The notes below the pieces were generated by a model, which saw only the letters and a list, made by a program, of their open reading frames with translations, was not told where the DNA came from and did no database searches. A DNA stretch of 64,000 nucleotides from Mytilisepta virgata (taxonomy: Eukaryota > Mollusca > Bivalvia > Mytilida > Mytilidae), in contig CM051514.1 in the NCBI GenBank assembly GCA_028015205.1, positions 37,216,150-37,280,149 of the forward strand, in the 5' to 3' direction. The translations under genes were made by a program, and so were the position numbers. Position 1 is the first letter of the stretch. Every line of letters starts with the position of its first letter. Below are positions 12,400-24,609 of the stretch, one piece after another.

Positions 12400-13679
12400 G
12401 TAAGTGTATTCTAAAATTTAACTCTGTTACAATGATGTAGCCTTTAAATAAAGTTGATTTTGAAAGTTTTCCTATGTTTTTTTATATTTTAAATTATATT
12501 TCTATAAAAAATACACTTTATATTTCTAGTGTCTTCAGGGTTAATGTATAACATGAATTACCATTTTGTTACAATTCAAGCGCAATTCATTGATGGAAAT
12601 TGCGTTTCATTGCTGCGTTGCAGAAGAGATAAATTCATTATATTCTCAATCTGTATTAAATTCATTATTAAAATTACATTTTCGTTAACTGTGTGATACT
12701 TTAACTTTTGGTGTATAGAAAAGCAATGGAAGAATAGGATTTATATTTTGTATTTTGTGTTTTGTTTTGGAATTAATCTCTACGCTTTTGCTTTTCAATA
12801 ATGAAATAAAAAAGGACCAGTTTGGGATAGAATCTAAACATATATCTCCCAGAGCTTTCCGTATATATTGACTTGCGTTTCCAACCCTATGTTTTGACCT
12901 ATAATGTGTTTGCTTCAGTACTTTCCATAATTCTGATATAAAGTGATTTATGTCACATGATTCGATCTCATTGCATTCCTTTCCAGCCACAATTCTATAT
13001 TTTTAATGAATTACCCGGAATATTTCATCTCATAGTGATGTTCCTTTTTCATATTTTTTGGATCAGATTTATTTCTCGACTTAGTGTATAGTCATTATAT
13101 CTTTTTAAAGGACCTGCTCCTGATGAAAAGAACATTAAAAGCCAAATAAGTCAATTTTTAACATCAATTTTTTCTATTTTAATAAATTAAGATAGTTCCT
13201 TGTAAGAATACACTTCCTTTGAATACACCCATACCAAAATACTTTTATTTAAATAGCCAATTCAGATCTTTAAATGCTTTTTTTTCGAACGAAACTTAGA
13301 TTCTTGGTTATATCAGAAATACATTACTAGCTAAGATTGATTTTTCCTTTTGTTAATGTCATTACTTTTGCATCGTTTTTATTTAATGGTTTTTACTTTT
13401 TTGAAAATTACTTGATATAAGTTATGGCTTTAGTTTTATACCGTTGTTAAACAATAACCTTGGATGTAGGGAGAGGACTGACGCTAGTATCATTTAAAAA
13501 AAAGATATCTAAAATGTTCACCCGATGGCTTTGGCTTTTCCGTTTTGGTCAATTGGAGATGTTTTTAATTCGATATACAAGGGTTTGAATTATGGTTTTG
13601 CTTTTCAAAATTTTAGGTCTTGAGCACAACTGATAAATCGTAATTAAACGAAATGTGCACACCAGTTAAGTTCGAAGAT

Positions 13680-13960
13680 ATTGTTATCGGGGCGATATCT
13701 GTTCGTGTGTCCCTCTGTCCGGGCGTCAGACTTTCTTGTGAACCGAACTCGTCATTCATTTTTATTTTCATGCATTTGATTTCTATACAGTATTGTCACA
13801 TTCTATATGTAGATGCGCAGAACGATTAAAGAATTTTATTTTCAAAAATTGGGTCCCATAAAGGTCGAAGTTTGCAAATTGTGCATTTAATTTCTATACA
13901 GTGTTGTCACATAGATTCCTATAAGTGTTAATAAAATTTGTTGGATTTCAGAATATGTCC
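13680..13960 (+). repeat. ~185-bp repeat family, second locus
   Basis: Carries the phrases 'atttctatacag.attgtcaca', 'gatgcgcag..cgatta' and 'ttgggtcccat' seen at 1305-1800, here inside the predicted leader intron of the glycine-rich gene. Just upstream (13540-13680), 'ggtcttgagcacaactgat...aacgaaatgtgcaca' matches a dispersed repeat at 59940-60050. Confidence 0.5.
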
Positions 13961-14218
13961 ATTTTCACTGTAAAACTAGCTACGGTTCTCATAGTTGCTG
14001 GTTTGAAACAGCTGTCCAATTAAACGAAGTTATCAGATTTATATTTTGCTTTTCTATATAAATATTATATCCAAAAATCAACAGATTTCAGTAATCTAGT
14101 TTGGTGCAAACTGCCTGCCTACATTTTATCGGACGACTCATTGCCACGTGTAATCTAATGGGGTGTTATCCTGATTCTTTCCCGTCATTTTTTTCAGTTT
14201 TTAAATACTATTCTTAAA

Positions 14219-14667
14219 ATGAAGCTCGCTGTGGCAATACTTTTGGTTGTCTGTCTTTCCTTCGCAACAGCCGATAAGAAATACGGTATGGAGGGTATGG
14301 TGGAGGTGGCTATGGAGGGTATGGCGGAGGCGGCTATGGAGGGTATGGAGGAGGCGGTTATGGAGGGTATGGAGGAGGCGGAGGGTATGGAGGATACGGG
14401 GGATATAAAATTGTAATGGCTCCAGTACTCGTTGGTGGATATGGAATAGGATACGGCGGAGGTTATGGAGGAGGATGGGGCGGTGGATACGGAGGAGGAT
14501 GGGGCGGTGGATACGGAGGAGGTTGGGGAGGTGGTTACGGAGGATTGGGCGGTGGTTTTGGCGGTGGCTATGGAGGCTATGGTGGTGGTTATGGAGGAGG
14601 TTATGGTGGTGGTGGAGGTTATGGAGGATATGGCAAAAAAGGATATGGTAATAGTTTCATTTATTAG
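14219..14667 (+). CDS. Glycine/tyrosine-rich secreted protein (shell-matrix type), frame-broken
   Basis: Predicted secreted structural protein. The ATG at 14219 opens a clear signal peptide (MKLAVAILLVVCLSFATA, cleavage before DKKYG). From 14287 to the TAG at 14665 a different frame encodes regular glycine/tyrosine repeats: YGGYGGGG units, a short non-repetitive link (KIVMAPVLVGGYGIG), then GGWGGGY units, ending in a basic and aromatic tail (YGKKGYGNSFIY). Such a make-up is typical of shematrin-like shell-matrix or byssus-associated proteins of bivalves; no specific orthologue is claimed. The signal peptide and repeat frames differ by one base: one missing base near 14285-14287 would join them. 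Read without a correction, the first frame gives a 65-residue Met/Glu-rich product ending at 14416. Expected length with the frame joined is about 149 residues. A 3' splice site at 14195-14197 lies 21 bp before the ATG. Confidence 0.75.
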
Positions 14668-15589
14668 TGTTATGTTTTCGTTAAAATTTTTCATTTTCAA
14701 TACTAAAAATGAATGACTTGTTAGATTGATATAATGGTAAGTTATATTTTGTATTTACTAAATCAGAAATTTTATTTGTACACGTTGTGTAAATAGTATT
14801 ATTTTGTTTAGGTTATAATTTGTATGAAATGGTTCACAAGTTATAGCTTGGATCTCCATATCATACCTCTACTAAAGCTTGTTCTAATATCCTAACGTTA
14901 ACACTTTGAACAAAATCAATTGTGCAAGTAATAAGGTGTAAAATATTGTGTTAGCAAATTACAAAGAGTTCGTTGTGGTGTGAGAGTTTTGGGGCGAAAA
15001 CAAGTCTATAACGATTGAATATATAAAACTGTAACTCTGGTTTCAAGCATATTTGTCTTCTAAGCAGTATGCTTGAACTTTGCAGTAGCATTTGTTATTG
15101 AAAAATGTTTAAACTGAAAATTCTCTCCTATTTTAATTGTTTTTTTTTGTGGTCAGCTTCGAATTTCGAATCACCCGATTGTACAACAGTTTTGATTATT
15201 TTTTCAGCTGTCTACATTTCAATGTTGATCTCTCTTTATGAATTATAATTTGCTATTTTTATACCTCCAATGTATCACTGCTACACGTGTGTTCGATTCT
15301 TTTACCATGCAAAACGGCATGGGTAATACCCTTGGGGAGATTTCCTCCTGAGTATATTGTATTGGCTTAATACACGACTAATTGACTGCACTAATATTAC
15401 TTTTATATAACAAACTTTTGTACTAGTTTTAAATCTTTTAAATCCATATTTTATGTGACAAACTACTAAGCACAGCATCATCCGTTTTTATGTTTGCTCT
15501 ATCTCGTACAAACGAATTCTACTGATTTTAAATAGGATCTCATATCATACATCTAATATAAAACTTTGTGTTTTTTTAGTAAGGTGTTT
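14668..15589. other. Intergenic, 3' flank of the glycine-rich gene
   Basis: No canonical AATAAA lies close behind the stop codon; the nearest variants are AATATA-like sequences near 15017. No other gene or repeat was recognised. Confidence 0.45.
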
Positions 15590-17265
15590 AGATACGGAAA
15601 TTTTACCGATTAAACATGAAACAAAATTGACACTTCATTGTAATTGCCGGTTCTAATTAAACTGTATTATAGATCCTATCTAATAGATGATTTAATACTT
15701 TTCTTAGAGCATAAATTTCAATATCTAAATATTGAAATAAGTAAAATCTAGTCGCTATGATCTAAAAGAGGTTAGCATATTAATCTTCTTACATTCATAC
15801 TACATCTTTTATTTTTCTATTGTTTTACGGTAGTTTCTGGGTTATGTATACTAATATTAATGTGTAGCATTATTTTTTCCAGGATACTAAAAGCTTAGAT
15901 CAGATGAGACACACGAAGACGCCCGGTTATTAATTTAACATTTCAAACCTTGTTTAATTTTCAAATAAAAAGTTCATATTTCAGTTTTATGGTGTATTGC
16001 TGATGTTTAAATGTGTGGCATTTGTACATAGAAATTAAATCCTCTTTTTATCCCACCAATAAGTTAAAATTCCATAGGATGTTGTCTTTGCCTTTCAGAT
16101 GGATCATATTTAATGTCTTTATGATGCAAGTTCATGACTCCAATGATGAATTTTATATATGAATTTATAGACCACCCCATGATCTGATCCGGGTCCCATT
16201 TCAAAACATATTGCTACAACTACGGTAAGTTGTAAGTGTGATTTGATTATCAGAATTTGTTCTGAGTTCAATTTCTTTGTCGTATTGACATCAATTTTAA
16301 TCCTAGGCGTACGAATGTGTTTTAAGCATGGACGAGAAATCTATCATCGGCGCCGTCGTGATCATCTGGAAATGTGTGGAAATATCCCTTATTGTTGAGG
16401 ATCTTGCAATAATTTTAAAAAACGAAAATAGTAATAGAACACTTTCATGTCAAATGCTCCTTTGTATCATGCGGTATTATCTTGCGAATTGAGCTCATAT
16501 CGGTGGTTTGTTTTGTGACATGGCAACACTTAGATTCCAATTTCTGGCATGACGACATAAAACCTGCATTTTTAAAACTTCTATGTGTTAATAGATTGAT
16601 TGATTGATTGACTGTTTCTTGCTTAACGTCCAGTGGCAAATATTTAATGCTTCTTTGGGACGAGAACCAGTTCAACAAAAAATCAAACACAGTTATATAG
16701 GGGTTGGACAGTACACAAAGGAGAACCAATTTTGACTGCCATTGTAAAAGGGTAAATGGTTGGTTAGGGTAACATCATTTATCCTTCTATAGCGGCCATC
16801 AGACTACTCTTTTGGGAAACTACAGAAAGGGTCTTTATCGTACAGGGAGTGTGGCATTCTTCCAACACGTTACCCACTACGGTCCGCGGTCATTCTTTCC
16901 GTATTGTCACCAAAAAACCCCCCAACGAGGGGATAATTCCCTATCCGCAACATGAGAACATGCTGGGTAGCTCTGTGGGTTTATCTCCCGTGATCCATCA
17001 CAGGTATCTATTTAACACTACAGAACGATATGGATTTAACGTAATTTTGTAGTCTTTTTTATGAGTTATAAAAATTGAACAAACAAACAAAAATCCAAAT
17101 GAATGAAAACATATATTTGTAATAAATAGACACTGTTGGTAATTGTAAATTATTCCAAGATTTTTAAAAATCTAATTAATCCAAATCAAAATTAAGAATA
17201 GTACATACACACCTAAGATGTCTTCTTATTTAGATATATTTCTAGAAATTGACAAAAACGGACAT

Positions 17266-17440
17266 TTGAAAACAAAATTTTACGACAAATGGGATGAATT
17301 CAATTTTCCATTTTTCAAGTTCCCTTTTTCTTGTTGCAATACATGTGTATACCAGCATCGCTGCATGTGGTCAGAGATAGAGTAGAAGGATTTTTGCTGT
17401 CACAAAAGAATAGATTGTTGTCATCACTCAATAAAAGATT
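17266..17440 (+). pseudogene. Penelope-like RT remnant in duplication copy 2
   Basis: The plus strand gives KFYDKWDEFNFPFFKFPF, the same block as YDKRDDFNFPIVNFPF in the fragment at 10247-10745. It is followed by a frame-shifted trace of the IPASPAYGV block and by LLSQK..RLLSSLNK, a shortened version of the following block. Clearly decayed. Confidence 0.65.
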
Positions 17441-17699
17441 GTGTTTGTTTGTTTAGTTGGAGTTTTACGCCGTTTTCAGCACATTTGGCTATTTCGCGGC
17501 GGCCAGTTTTTATTGGTGGAGGAAGCCGGAGTACCCGGAGAGAACCACTGACCTTTGGTATAAAAATTGGCACTCCTTAGATTGGAGTCGAACACATCCC
17601 GCCACAGGCGAGATTCGAACTCGCAACCTCAGTGTTGACAGGCTAGTGATCATTAGTAATCATGACAAACTACCTAGACCACTCGGCCACCGAGGCCCC
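17441..17699 (-). mobile_element. tRNA-derived SINE, copy b
   Basis: Full-length-like copy of the SINE family, at the same relative place as copy a in the other 3.1-kb repeat. The minus strand begins GGGGCCTCGGTGGCCGAGTG and contains the B-box-like GAGTTCGAATCTC. It ends in (AAAC)n, which appears as GTTT repeats on the plus strand at 17441-17454. The 92-codon frame reading across it is a by-product. Confidence 0.9.
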
Positions 17700-18851
17700 T
17701 CAATAAAAGAATTATTGCATAACATCTGTAAATAGACAATACCTATTTAGATTTTGGACTTTGTGCAAGTGTCCTTACTATACGTTGGGCTGTGGGGTTA
17801 ACTGTTTCAACAATGGCTTTCTAGTTATATTCATTAGTTAACTTTCTTTTATTCCATTTCATCTTTAACATTGTTAATTGTATACCCTGAATAAAGTATT
17901 TACTGTGCTATAATGTCCATGTATTACTGTACAAACAGAAATTTAAAATTTTTGATATAACATTTAATGATTCAATAACATTTAAAAATTTACAAATGAC
18001 TTTCTAGTACTTAAAAGAATATATTTGAAAATAATAATTACAGTTCATTATAATATCATTTAAAATCTTGAATTCAAATAGAATATTCCAACGGTCAACG
18101 TGCTTCGTTTCTCATAATAGTGTTCATGAAAATAGACAGTTCTTGCAGTCAAATATAAGATTTGCTCCCATCTTCCGTGTCTTTACAATATTAACAATGA
18201 AATGTCAAGCAGTGTAATTCTTCCGCAGTATAATTAAATTATTCCTATCAATTGCCAGCTGTTCCCATCTCTCCACAACAGGTGTTTGGTAACTTTATAT
18301 GTGTTTTACAATAAATGTTCTGGTTAATTCATAAATGTCCAGAGGTTTCCACCCAGAATGTTCTACACAATTACTCGACCCTTTCATCAGTGAACAACAT
18401 CTTATTTCCAGACCAATTATACAATCTCAAAAACTAAATACAGCTTTTGTGTTTCTAGATATTTCTAGATAAGATTTACTTGGAAATTCAAGAAACTTAA
18501 CTAAAACAATATTTGTTAGAAGAATGCAGTACAGCTAAAATAAGTACTAATTAACTTCAGGTTAAAATAATATCTGGTTCAAATATCTGCTCTAGGAAAA
18601 AAAAACAGTGATTAGAACAGCTTGGATAAGTTCTGTGACTGGATTACCAAAGTTTAGAACCACATCAAATCTCTGGTTCTACCACTCATAATCGCTGCTT
18701 TATTGCCTTTCAAATATCTGGTCCGATATATATAACTGCACATGCGCTGTTCCCTGGACAATAAGTAGAGATTTAAAAAACTTTTTCTGCTGAAAGCTTT
18801 TACCATCCTCGGATGAAGATTGAATGTTTGCTCATGCATCGATATTGGCTA

Positions 18852-19101
18852 CATGCTTACCCTTCCGGAGCATCTGATGTCACTCCTGTTTCTTTTATGA
18901 AAGTTCACATTACTAGTGCGTTAGTTTCTGTGCTGTCTTGTTATAGTTTTGTTTAGTTTATTATACGATTTTTTTTATTATTTTAGTTTGTCGCGCTTGT
19001 TTGTTGTGTTCCGTTCTCTTGGCTTTGTCTTTTCATTGGACTTCGATTTTGTGGACTTTTCCTACTGTTTTGTCGCTTCGGTATTCTTTTGCCGATATAT
19101 A
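18852..19101 (+). repeat. Retroelement 3'-tail repeat, copy T2
   Basis: Starts with TTACCCTTCCGGAGCATCTG and ends near 'ggacttttcctactgttttgtcgc'. Same sub-type as T1 (655-905). It directly follows the truncated copy 2 of the 3.1-kb unit, so it is probably that element's own 3' end. Confidence 0.7.
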
Positions 19102-19930
19102 AGTAAAGAACAAAGTATGCATAAGAAACTGGAAAATGCAATATGGCATTAAAATAATATTTTTTGGAGACAAAGATCTGTTTCATTTCATTTTATATTC
19201 AAATATTCAAGATTATTTACCATTTATCTAATTATCAAATTCAGCATAGGTATGCATGCATTGTCAACGTTGTCCTGAGAATATAATTCTCCATGTATAG
19301 TTGAGTGACATTTTCCCTTCTCAACGTCTTAAAAACGTTACAAAAAAGTTAAATACTTCATGTATCTTGTCAAACGTAAATGGACGTTACAATTGTACAC
19401 ACTCAAAATCTCTGAATTACTTTTCAAATCTTAAAATTTCTCTTTGGCAAATTTCAAAGAGAAAAGTATGTAATGTAAAATCATTTAATATTAGATTCAG
19501 ATCAGCATCTGAAAAAATTGCATGTCTTCACAACGTCAACTATACACTCAACACAAAAAATAAATAACAGTCACAATACAAGTACATGTAACTTACTTAA
19601 ACAGAAGGTACAAACACCTATTTTTCAGGAAACCCGACATTCATATCGGTGAGAAAATTCTGAATTACAAATATAAAAAAGGGCTGGGTAGACGTAATTT
19701 TCTAGAATTAAAAAAATTCTCTTGACATACGAAACATTATTATCTGTTCAGAGAAAACGGACTAGGAGACTGACCATATTAAATAAATTGAGTTAAAAAG
19801 AAAACTTTACGGAGTAGAAATTACAAGAAGGGTAAATTGAAGTGGAACAGCTAGATATAATGTAAAAATAAATGAACGAATCTTAAAACATATATAATTC
19901 TAATCCTACGTGCATGTTAAGTAAAGTCAA
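19102..19930. other. Intergenic, no gene seen
   Basis: AT-rich. The open frame at 19301-19567 has no signal peptide or recognisable motif. Confidence 0.5.
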
Positions 19931-20085
19931 GAAATACCAAAGGGACATTCGAAGGAGAGAAAAATCGTAACAACTGACAAACTCCGGAGAACAACGAAGA
20001 CAAGACCAAAACAATACATGCACTACAATTAAAAACTAAAAACATATGAACAACATGGACCCCACCAAAAAACCGGGGTGATTAC
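19931..20085 (-). repeat. Retroelement 3'-tail repeat, copy T4
   Basis: Reverse complement of the distal part of the tail at 22570-22770, including the phrases 'ttttttggtggggtccatg' and 'gagtttgtcagttg'. It abuts repeat R (20086) with both in the same orientation. Confidence 0.75.
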
Positions 20086-20392
20086 ATGATTATTCATTTA
20101 TTTGTTACAGAAATTACCAGTATTTAGCAAAATTCAAAAATAATAGAAATACTAAGGGTTCATTCCTTGTATAGCACACGGTAGATCTCCTTAACTGATA
20201 TTTGGCTTCCTATTTCGGTATTTTTGGTTATGAGTACTTCTTGTTTAAAATAAGGTTGGTTTTTGGTCTTCCAAATGTTTCGGTTTTAATGCTGCGGATG
20301 AGAGGTAACTCCTTGAAATGCGTCGTATACAGCATAGTATTAATTTACAATATCTAATATAAGTATCTTTGGATTGTTATTTTTGAACCAAA
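20086..20392 (-). repeat. Dispersed repeat R, copy 2
   Basis: Carries the blocks 'ttggcttcctatttcggta', 'ggtaactccttgaaatgcg' and 'atctttggattgttattt' in the same order as 39645-40030 when that copy is reverse-complemented. The first half of the small open frame is missing and the second half has one in-frame stop, so the peptide is not encoded here. Confidence 0.7.
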
Positions 20393-22569
20393 ACTAAAGC
20401 ATGAAAAGTAAATGATAATAATAATAGACCAAATTAAAAGATAACTGAATTTTAATTATGTATTTTTAGAATAAAAAAAATTGAAGGATGAGCACAAAAT
20501 TCTCCCTTGATATTTATATAGTGGTCAGAGTAAATGTGCTTCCTTGTTGTACCCTAAATTCTCTAAGATGGGTGAATGGATGGATTATTGTTTCAGGTCA
20601 CATACAACAATTGGCCGTTGTATGTTATTTCCCATATGGGGTACCCTAATATCTAATAAAATTTAATAAGTTTCCATATTAATTTATAGAAAAATTATAG
20701 CATTCTGTTGTGGCGGAAATGTAGTGGAATAGTGTAAAGCAATTTAAAATCTACGCTCCCGTATTTTTCTTGCCTGAAAATAAGTTTGAAAAAAGGGGAT
20801 ACAATTTTCCCGAAAATCCGGGGGTCCACCATTTTAATCTTCATTTTCCACACATTTTTTAACATTCATGTTAAATAGTTTGTTTTAGAACATTGGAATA
20901 AAGACCCAATCTCGTTTTAAATCATTTACAAATTAATATGATATTGACCAATCGGAAGCGATTGTGATATTCATTTTTAGGCTCAATCATCTCTCCATAA
21001 AATGGCGGCGAACAGTGAATCTTCTAATAGTGTATTGTAACCTTAAAGTCCGGTTGCATCCGTTAGGTGCATACAAGGAAGAGAACATGGTGATGTGATA
21101 TGAATATGAGCGCTGCTTTGTACTAGACAGACACTCTGTGTCGGATTTTTAACGTTCTAGCTCACGAGATAATAGTCGCAGAAAGATATATCACCCCAAC
21201 CGGACACATTATACCGACTCCGAGCCGAAGAGTCGTTTGCTCTTACATCTTTATACCACATACTTGACGGAGTAGCAGCAAATATCAATTTTAATATCTT
21301 TGGTTCCAACCCCCGACTGCCCCCACTCGAGGGAGGTCGCTACCTGAATTCTGCATTTAAAATGCCTTAAATAGCCTTTGAAAATCCTTAATCAGCTGGT
21401 CTATGTAAAATAAATAACAAAATGCGACAAATATCTGTTTACAGAAGCAATGAGTTGAATAATAGAATCGATATTTGATCTAAATTTATTACTGGATTCA
21501 TGAAAAATATCATTTGTCCCAACATGAATAATAGTAATACAAAATTCTGTACATTTAAATCAGCTCTACTCAGCTGGCGGACACGTCGCTCTGAGGTAAG
21601 TCTTCCAAAGGTTTAAATATCGGTATTCTTCAACTCAGGAAAATATTTGTTTATGGAGTCCCATATAATCAAAGTCGACCTGTTCCAAGCTTTCTTACCT
21701 AAAATGAGATAGAACAGATTAGCACTGAGCAGACATTCTGTTTGCAACAATAAGTTAATCAGATAAACAGTATTTTAGATAACGTTTATAAGCTGAGCTC
21801 TTCCAATCCCCTGTTAGTTGTATTACATTGTAGGGAACAGCACATTTAAAGCCACAGGACGCTCGCCCCGCTTAAACACCTTATAAAGCACAAGCTTAAA
21901 AACGCCGTTGTGGCTACCTCACAATAAAAAGGCTGAAAAACCTAAATTTGCTTGAAATTATTTACACATAGCCATATAGGCAGAATATGGACATAAATTA
22001 GAATTCAAATTTTTAATCAATGGAATCTTTAATTTTCTGTCCCCAGATTGAATGGTTTTAGTCCACTTAACGGCATTACACTGATTTTCTTTTAAAACTA
22101 TCATTTAATAATCTTATATTCCAATAAAACATGTGTCCAAATATAAAACCACCACGGAGCCAGATAATAGTTCTCCTAAACACATCTGGCCTTGATTGAC
22201 CTCTTTCGCATAATATCTGTCTTTTGATGAGGCACATGCGGTATGAGGTCAGTCTAGTTATTTACCTTATCTATATAGTGCAATTATATGTGAGTTTTAT
22301 CATTGGAAATTGCATTGTCCTTTGTCTTTATAAGGACCAAATGGGTTTCCTAATTAAAGTAAGCGTTTCCTTTACTTATCTCATTTAATTTGCGTATTTT
22401 CCATAGTTCTGACCATACTCCTAAGCTGAAGTCATCCTTATTAAAGTTTTATGGGCGTCATCACGACTTGGTTGACAGGTGTGAAAAAACCGTTTTCCAA
22501 ATGAAAATGGACCTGTTCCATTGATATTATCCCTTCCTCATACCGGATTTGACATGGACAGCATGGTAG
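20393..22569. other. Intergenic with one dispersed repeat
   Basis: No gene recognised. A relatively GC-rich stretch at 21110-21345 ('ccccaaccggacacattataccg', 'ctccgagccgaagagtcg') looks like a dispersed repeat; a short related piece is at 39518-39560. A small perfect hairpin, ACATACAAC-8 nt-GTTGTATGT, is at about 20602-20627. Confidence 0.45.
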
Positions 22570-22770
22570 GTGCAGGAAGCAGAGACTGCTTACTCTTCCG
22601 GAGCACCTGAGTCTACCCCCGGTTTTTTGGTGGGGTCCATGTTGTTCATACGTTTTTAGTTTTTAATTGTAGTGCATGTATTGTTTTGGTCTTGTCTTCG
22701 TTCCCCGGAGTTTGTCAGTTGTAACGATTTTTCTCTCCTTCGAATATCCCTTTGGTATTTCTTGACTTAA
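22570..22770 (+). repeat. Retroelement 3'-tail repeat, copy T3
   Basis: Starts with the core CTTACTCTTCCGGAGCACCT and continues into 'ttttttggtggggtccatg' and 'gaatatccctttggtatttc'. The core is shared with T1 and T2, but the distal half matches T4 and T5 instead. Confidence 0.75.
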
Positions 22771-22945
22771 CTTATTATGGTTGTATATAAATACATGAAT
22801 GAAAATATATAAAGATATGAATGAAACTATATAAAGATATGAATAAAAGTTGCTCTTTCAGACTATTCGAAGCGTAAACAACGGCTATATCGAATTTGAA
22901 TATATATTCTTTTTTTCAATTACACAACCTGAAAATTCCTGAACT

Positions 22946-23220
22946 GGGGCCTCCGTGGCCGAGTGGTATAGGTAGTTCGTCGGGACTACTTATGATCACT
23001 AGCCTGTCAACACTGAGGTTGTGAGTTCGAATTTCACCTGTGGCGGGTTGTGTTCGACTCCGATCTAAAATTGACAAGGATTGCCAATTTTCCAACACCG
23101 AAGGTCGGTGGTTCTCTGCGGGTACTCCGTCTTCCTCCATCAATAAAATCTGGCCGCCGCGAAATAGCCAAATGTGCTGAAAACGGCGTAAACCCCCAAC
23201 TAAACAAACAAACAAACAAT
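22946..23220 (+). mobile_element. tRNA-derived SINE, copy c (fullest copy)
   Basis: About 275 bp. The 5' head resembles a tRNA: A-box TGGCCGAGTGG at 22956, B-box-like GAGTTCGAATTTC near 23025. A unique body follows ('cgggtactccgtcttcctcc', 'ggccgccgcgaaatagcc'), then a 3' end of 'cggcgtaaaccccc' and an (AAAC)n tail. Transcription by RNA polymerase III and mobilisation by a LINE are inferred from SINE biology. Confidence 0.9.
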
Positions 23221-23551
23221 TTCTGAACTAATTGGCTTGTTTATGTAAACACTTCTAAAAGGGAAACTATTACTTTGTCATACCGGAACCTATACGATAT
23301 TTATTGCGTATACAGAAAATAAATACTCTTACTCTTAGAAAAAACACTTTATACACAGAAACGTACCTCCAGCTAACAAACTGGATGAATTCATATCACT
23401 TTCCTGAAAGTTTTTATTTCTTGATATATATTCTAGGTGTTTCCGATGTCCATAATAATAGGAAAAGCACACTACGTAAAATTATCTCTTCGACAGACAT
23501 AAATATTTTAAATTTAAATTTAATTCAATGTTGTTTTTCCGATGTTCTAAA
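23221..23551. other. Intergenic, no gene seen
   Basis: The open frame at 23304-23582 runs into the neighbouring SINE and has no protein features. Confidence 0.45.
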
Positions 23552-23720
23552 CAGCATTTTTCGTCCCATTCCGACGGACTAGCATCTTTTATCGAGACCA
23601 TCCTCGCAAATTATGCCAATAGGGGGTCGCAAATTTGATCATTGAAATTTTCATTCCCAACGGGAATCGAAACAGGGACCTTTGGCTTCGTAAGTACTAA
23701 CGACTACACCACGGCGCCCC
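23552..23720 (-). mobile_element. Second tRNA-derived SINE family
   Basis: Minus strand starts GGGGCGCCGTGGTGTAGTCG (A-box-like, with GTTAG following) and has a B-box-like CCTGTTTCGATTCCCG about 40 bp on. A body follows that includes 'ggaatgggacgaaaaatgctg'. It differs from the family at 22946. A decayed tRNA gene is the alternative, but the long non-tRNA body favours a SINE. Confidence 0.65.
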
Positions 23721-24177
23721 TTTTTTTCATTTGAACTTTATAATTAGTTGGCAATTTTTTTTGTGTGTGTTGTTTTTTCAAAATGATTTCTTGAAAAGAT
23801 TCTTATTAAAAACATATTTATCAAGTAGTATTAAATTTTTTAAATAGTTTTTTTTTGTGTGAAATAAAACGAAAGGTCAATATGTAAAGTCAAGAATAAT
23901 TAGGTTTTTTTTTCACATATGTGTTATAGTTCCAGCTGCTTTGCCAGAAGACTATTTAAGGAAGCACATTACATACTTCTACAGTTAACTATTATATCGA
24001 TACTTATATCACGATGCTATCAAATATAACCAGATATCATGCATTTTCATAGTTTTATCTTTGCACAAGGTGGAATTCCAGAAAGGCCACCCACACTATT
24101 CTAAATAATTAAAACCAATCACTTGTACGTTTTAGAGTATCATGATATTAATTTTCAATTAAATTCAAACTTCATTG

Positions 24178-24490
24178 CAAAACAACAAAAAACCATTTGG
24201 TCCATAGCAAAACAGACAAATAATACAAATATACAGACAAATAAACATATATAACACAAAAAGGAAAAATATGTATATTAACACAGTTTAAGTGTCTCCT
24301 TTCCTCAGTTCTAATGACTGTTGTATTAAAGACGCTACTGTCTTAATATCATCAGGTGTTGATGGATTCAAAGTAGTTTTCAATGTTTCTATATAATTAT
24401 GGGAAGTCAAATTAGGATAATTTCCTATATAATTGTTTAGCCCTTTAGCATTTGCACAGTTTTTGACAAAAATCATGAACAATTAGGGCT
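24178..24490 (-). repeat. 3' end of an unidentified retroelement with a short C-terminal frame
   Basis: The minus strand encodes a 64-residue frame (24482 to 24288) ending QQSLELRKGDT. A second copy of the tail at 35230-35390 gives the related KQSLEQRTGD, also just before an AT-rich 3' flank rich in 'caaataaac' words. The shared C-terminus and flank point to one retroelement family. The protein type is not recognised. Confidence 0.4.
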
Positions 24491-24609
24491 GCACAATTGA
24501 CCACACACACAAAAAATTATTTTCAAAGAAAAACATTTATTGTATACATTGTAAAAGTATGATACACTAGCTTTAATTTATCAAGTTTATTACTTGATTG
24601 CCTTGATTA

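Larger units (their letters stand above)
15590..18650 (+). repeat. Direct duplication, copy 2 (~3.1 kb)
   Basis: Partner of 5774-8922, in the same orientation about 9.8 kb away. It lacks the 98-bp tandem duplication and repeat R of copy 1, and instead carries a Penelope-like RT remnant at 17266-17440 just left of the shared SINE. After 18650 it leaves the shared sequence and passes, at 18852, into a retroelement tail instead of RT coding sequence. Confidence 0.85.

Noticed and set aside
12685..12990. 101-codon minus-strand frame inside the leader intron
   Set aside because: Looks somewhat protein-like (SELWKVLKQTHYRSKH), perhaps a trace of a recombinase-type element, but it starts with GTG and no family could be recognised.
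14194..14700. 168-codon minus-strand frame rich in Ser and Thr
   Set aside because: It is the antisense reading of the glycine-rich repeat; the low-complexity codons keep it open. It has no plausible start context or signal peptide.
14465..14716. Met/Glu/Val-rich plus-strand frame over the glycine repeat
   Set aside because: Shadow of the GGWGGGY frame, one base out of phase.
22946..23030. Functional tRNA gene
   Set aside because: A- and B-box-like words are present but the cloverleaf is eroded and the same long body follows every head, as in a SINE.
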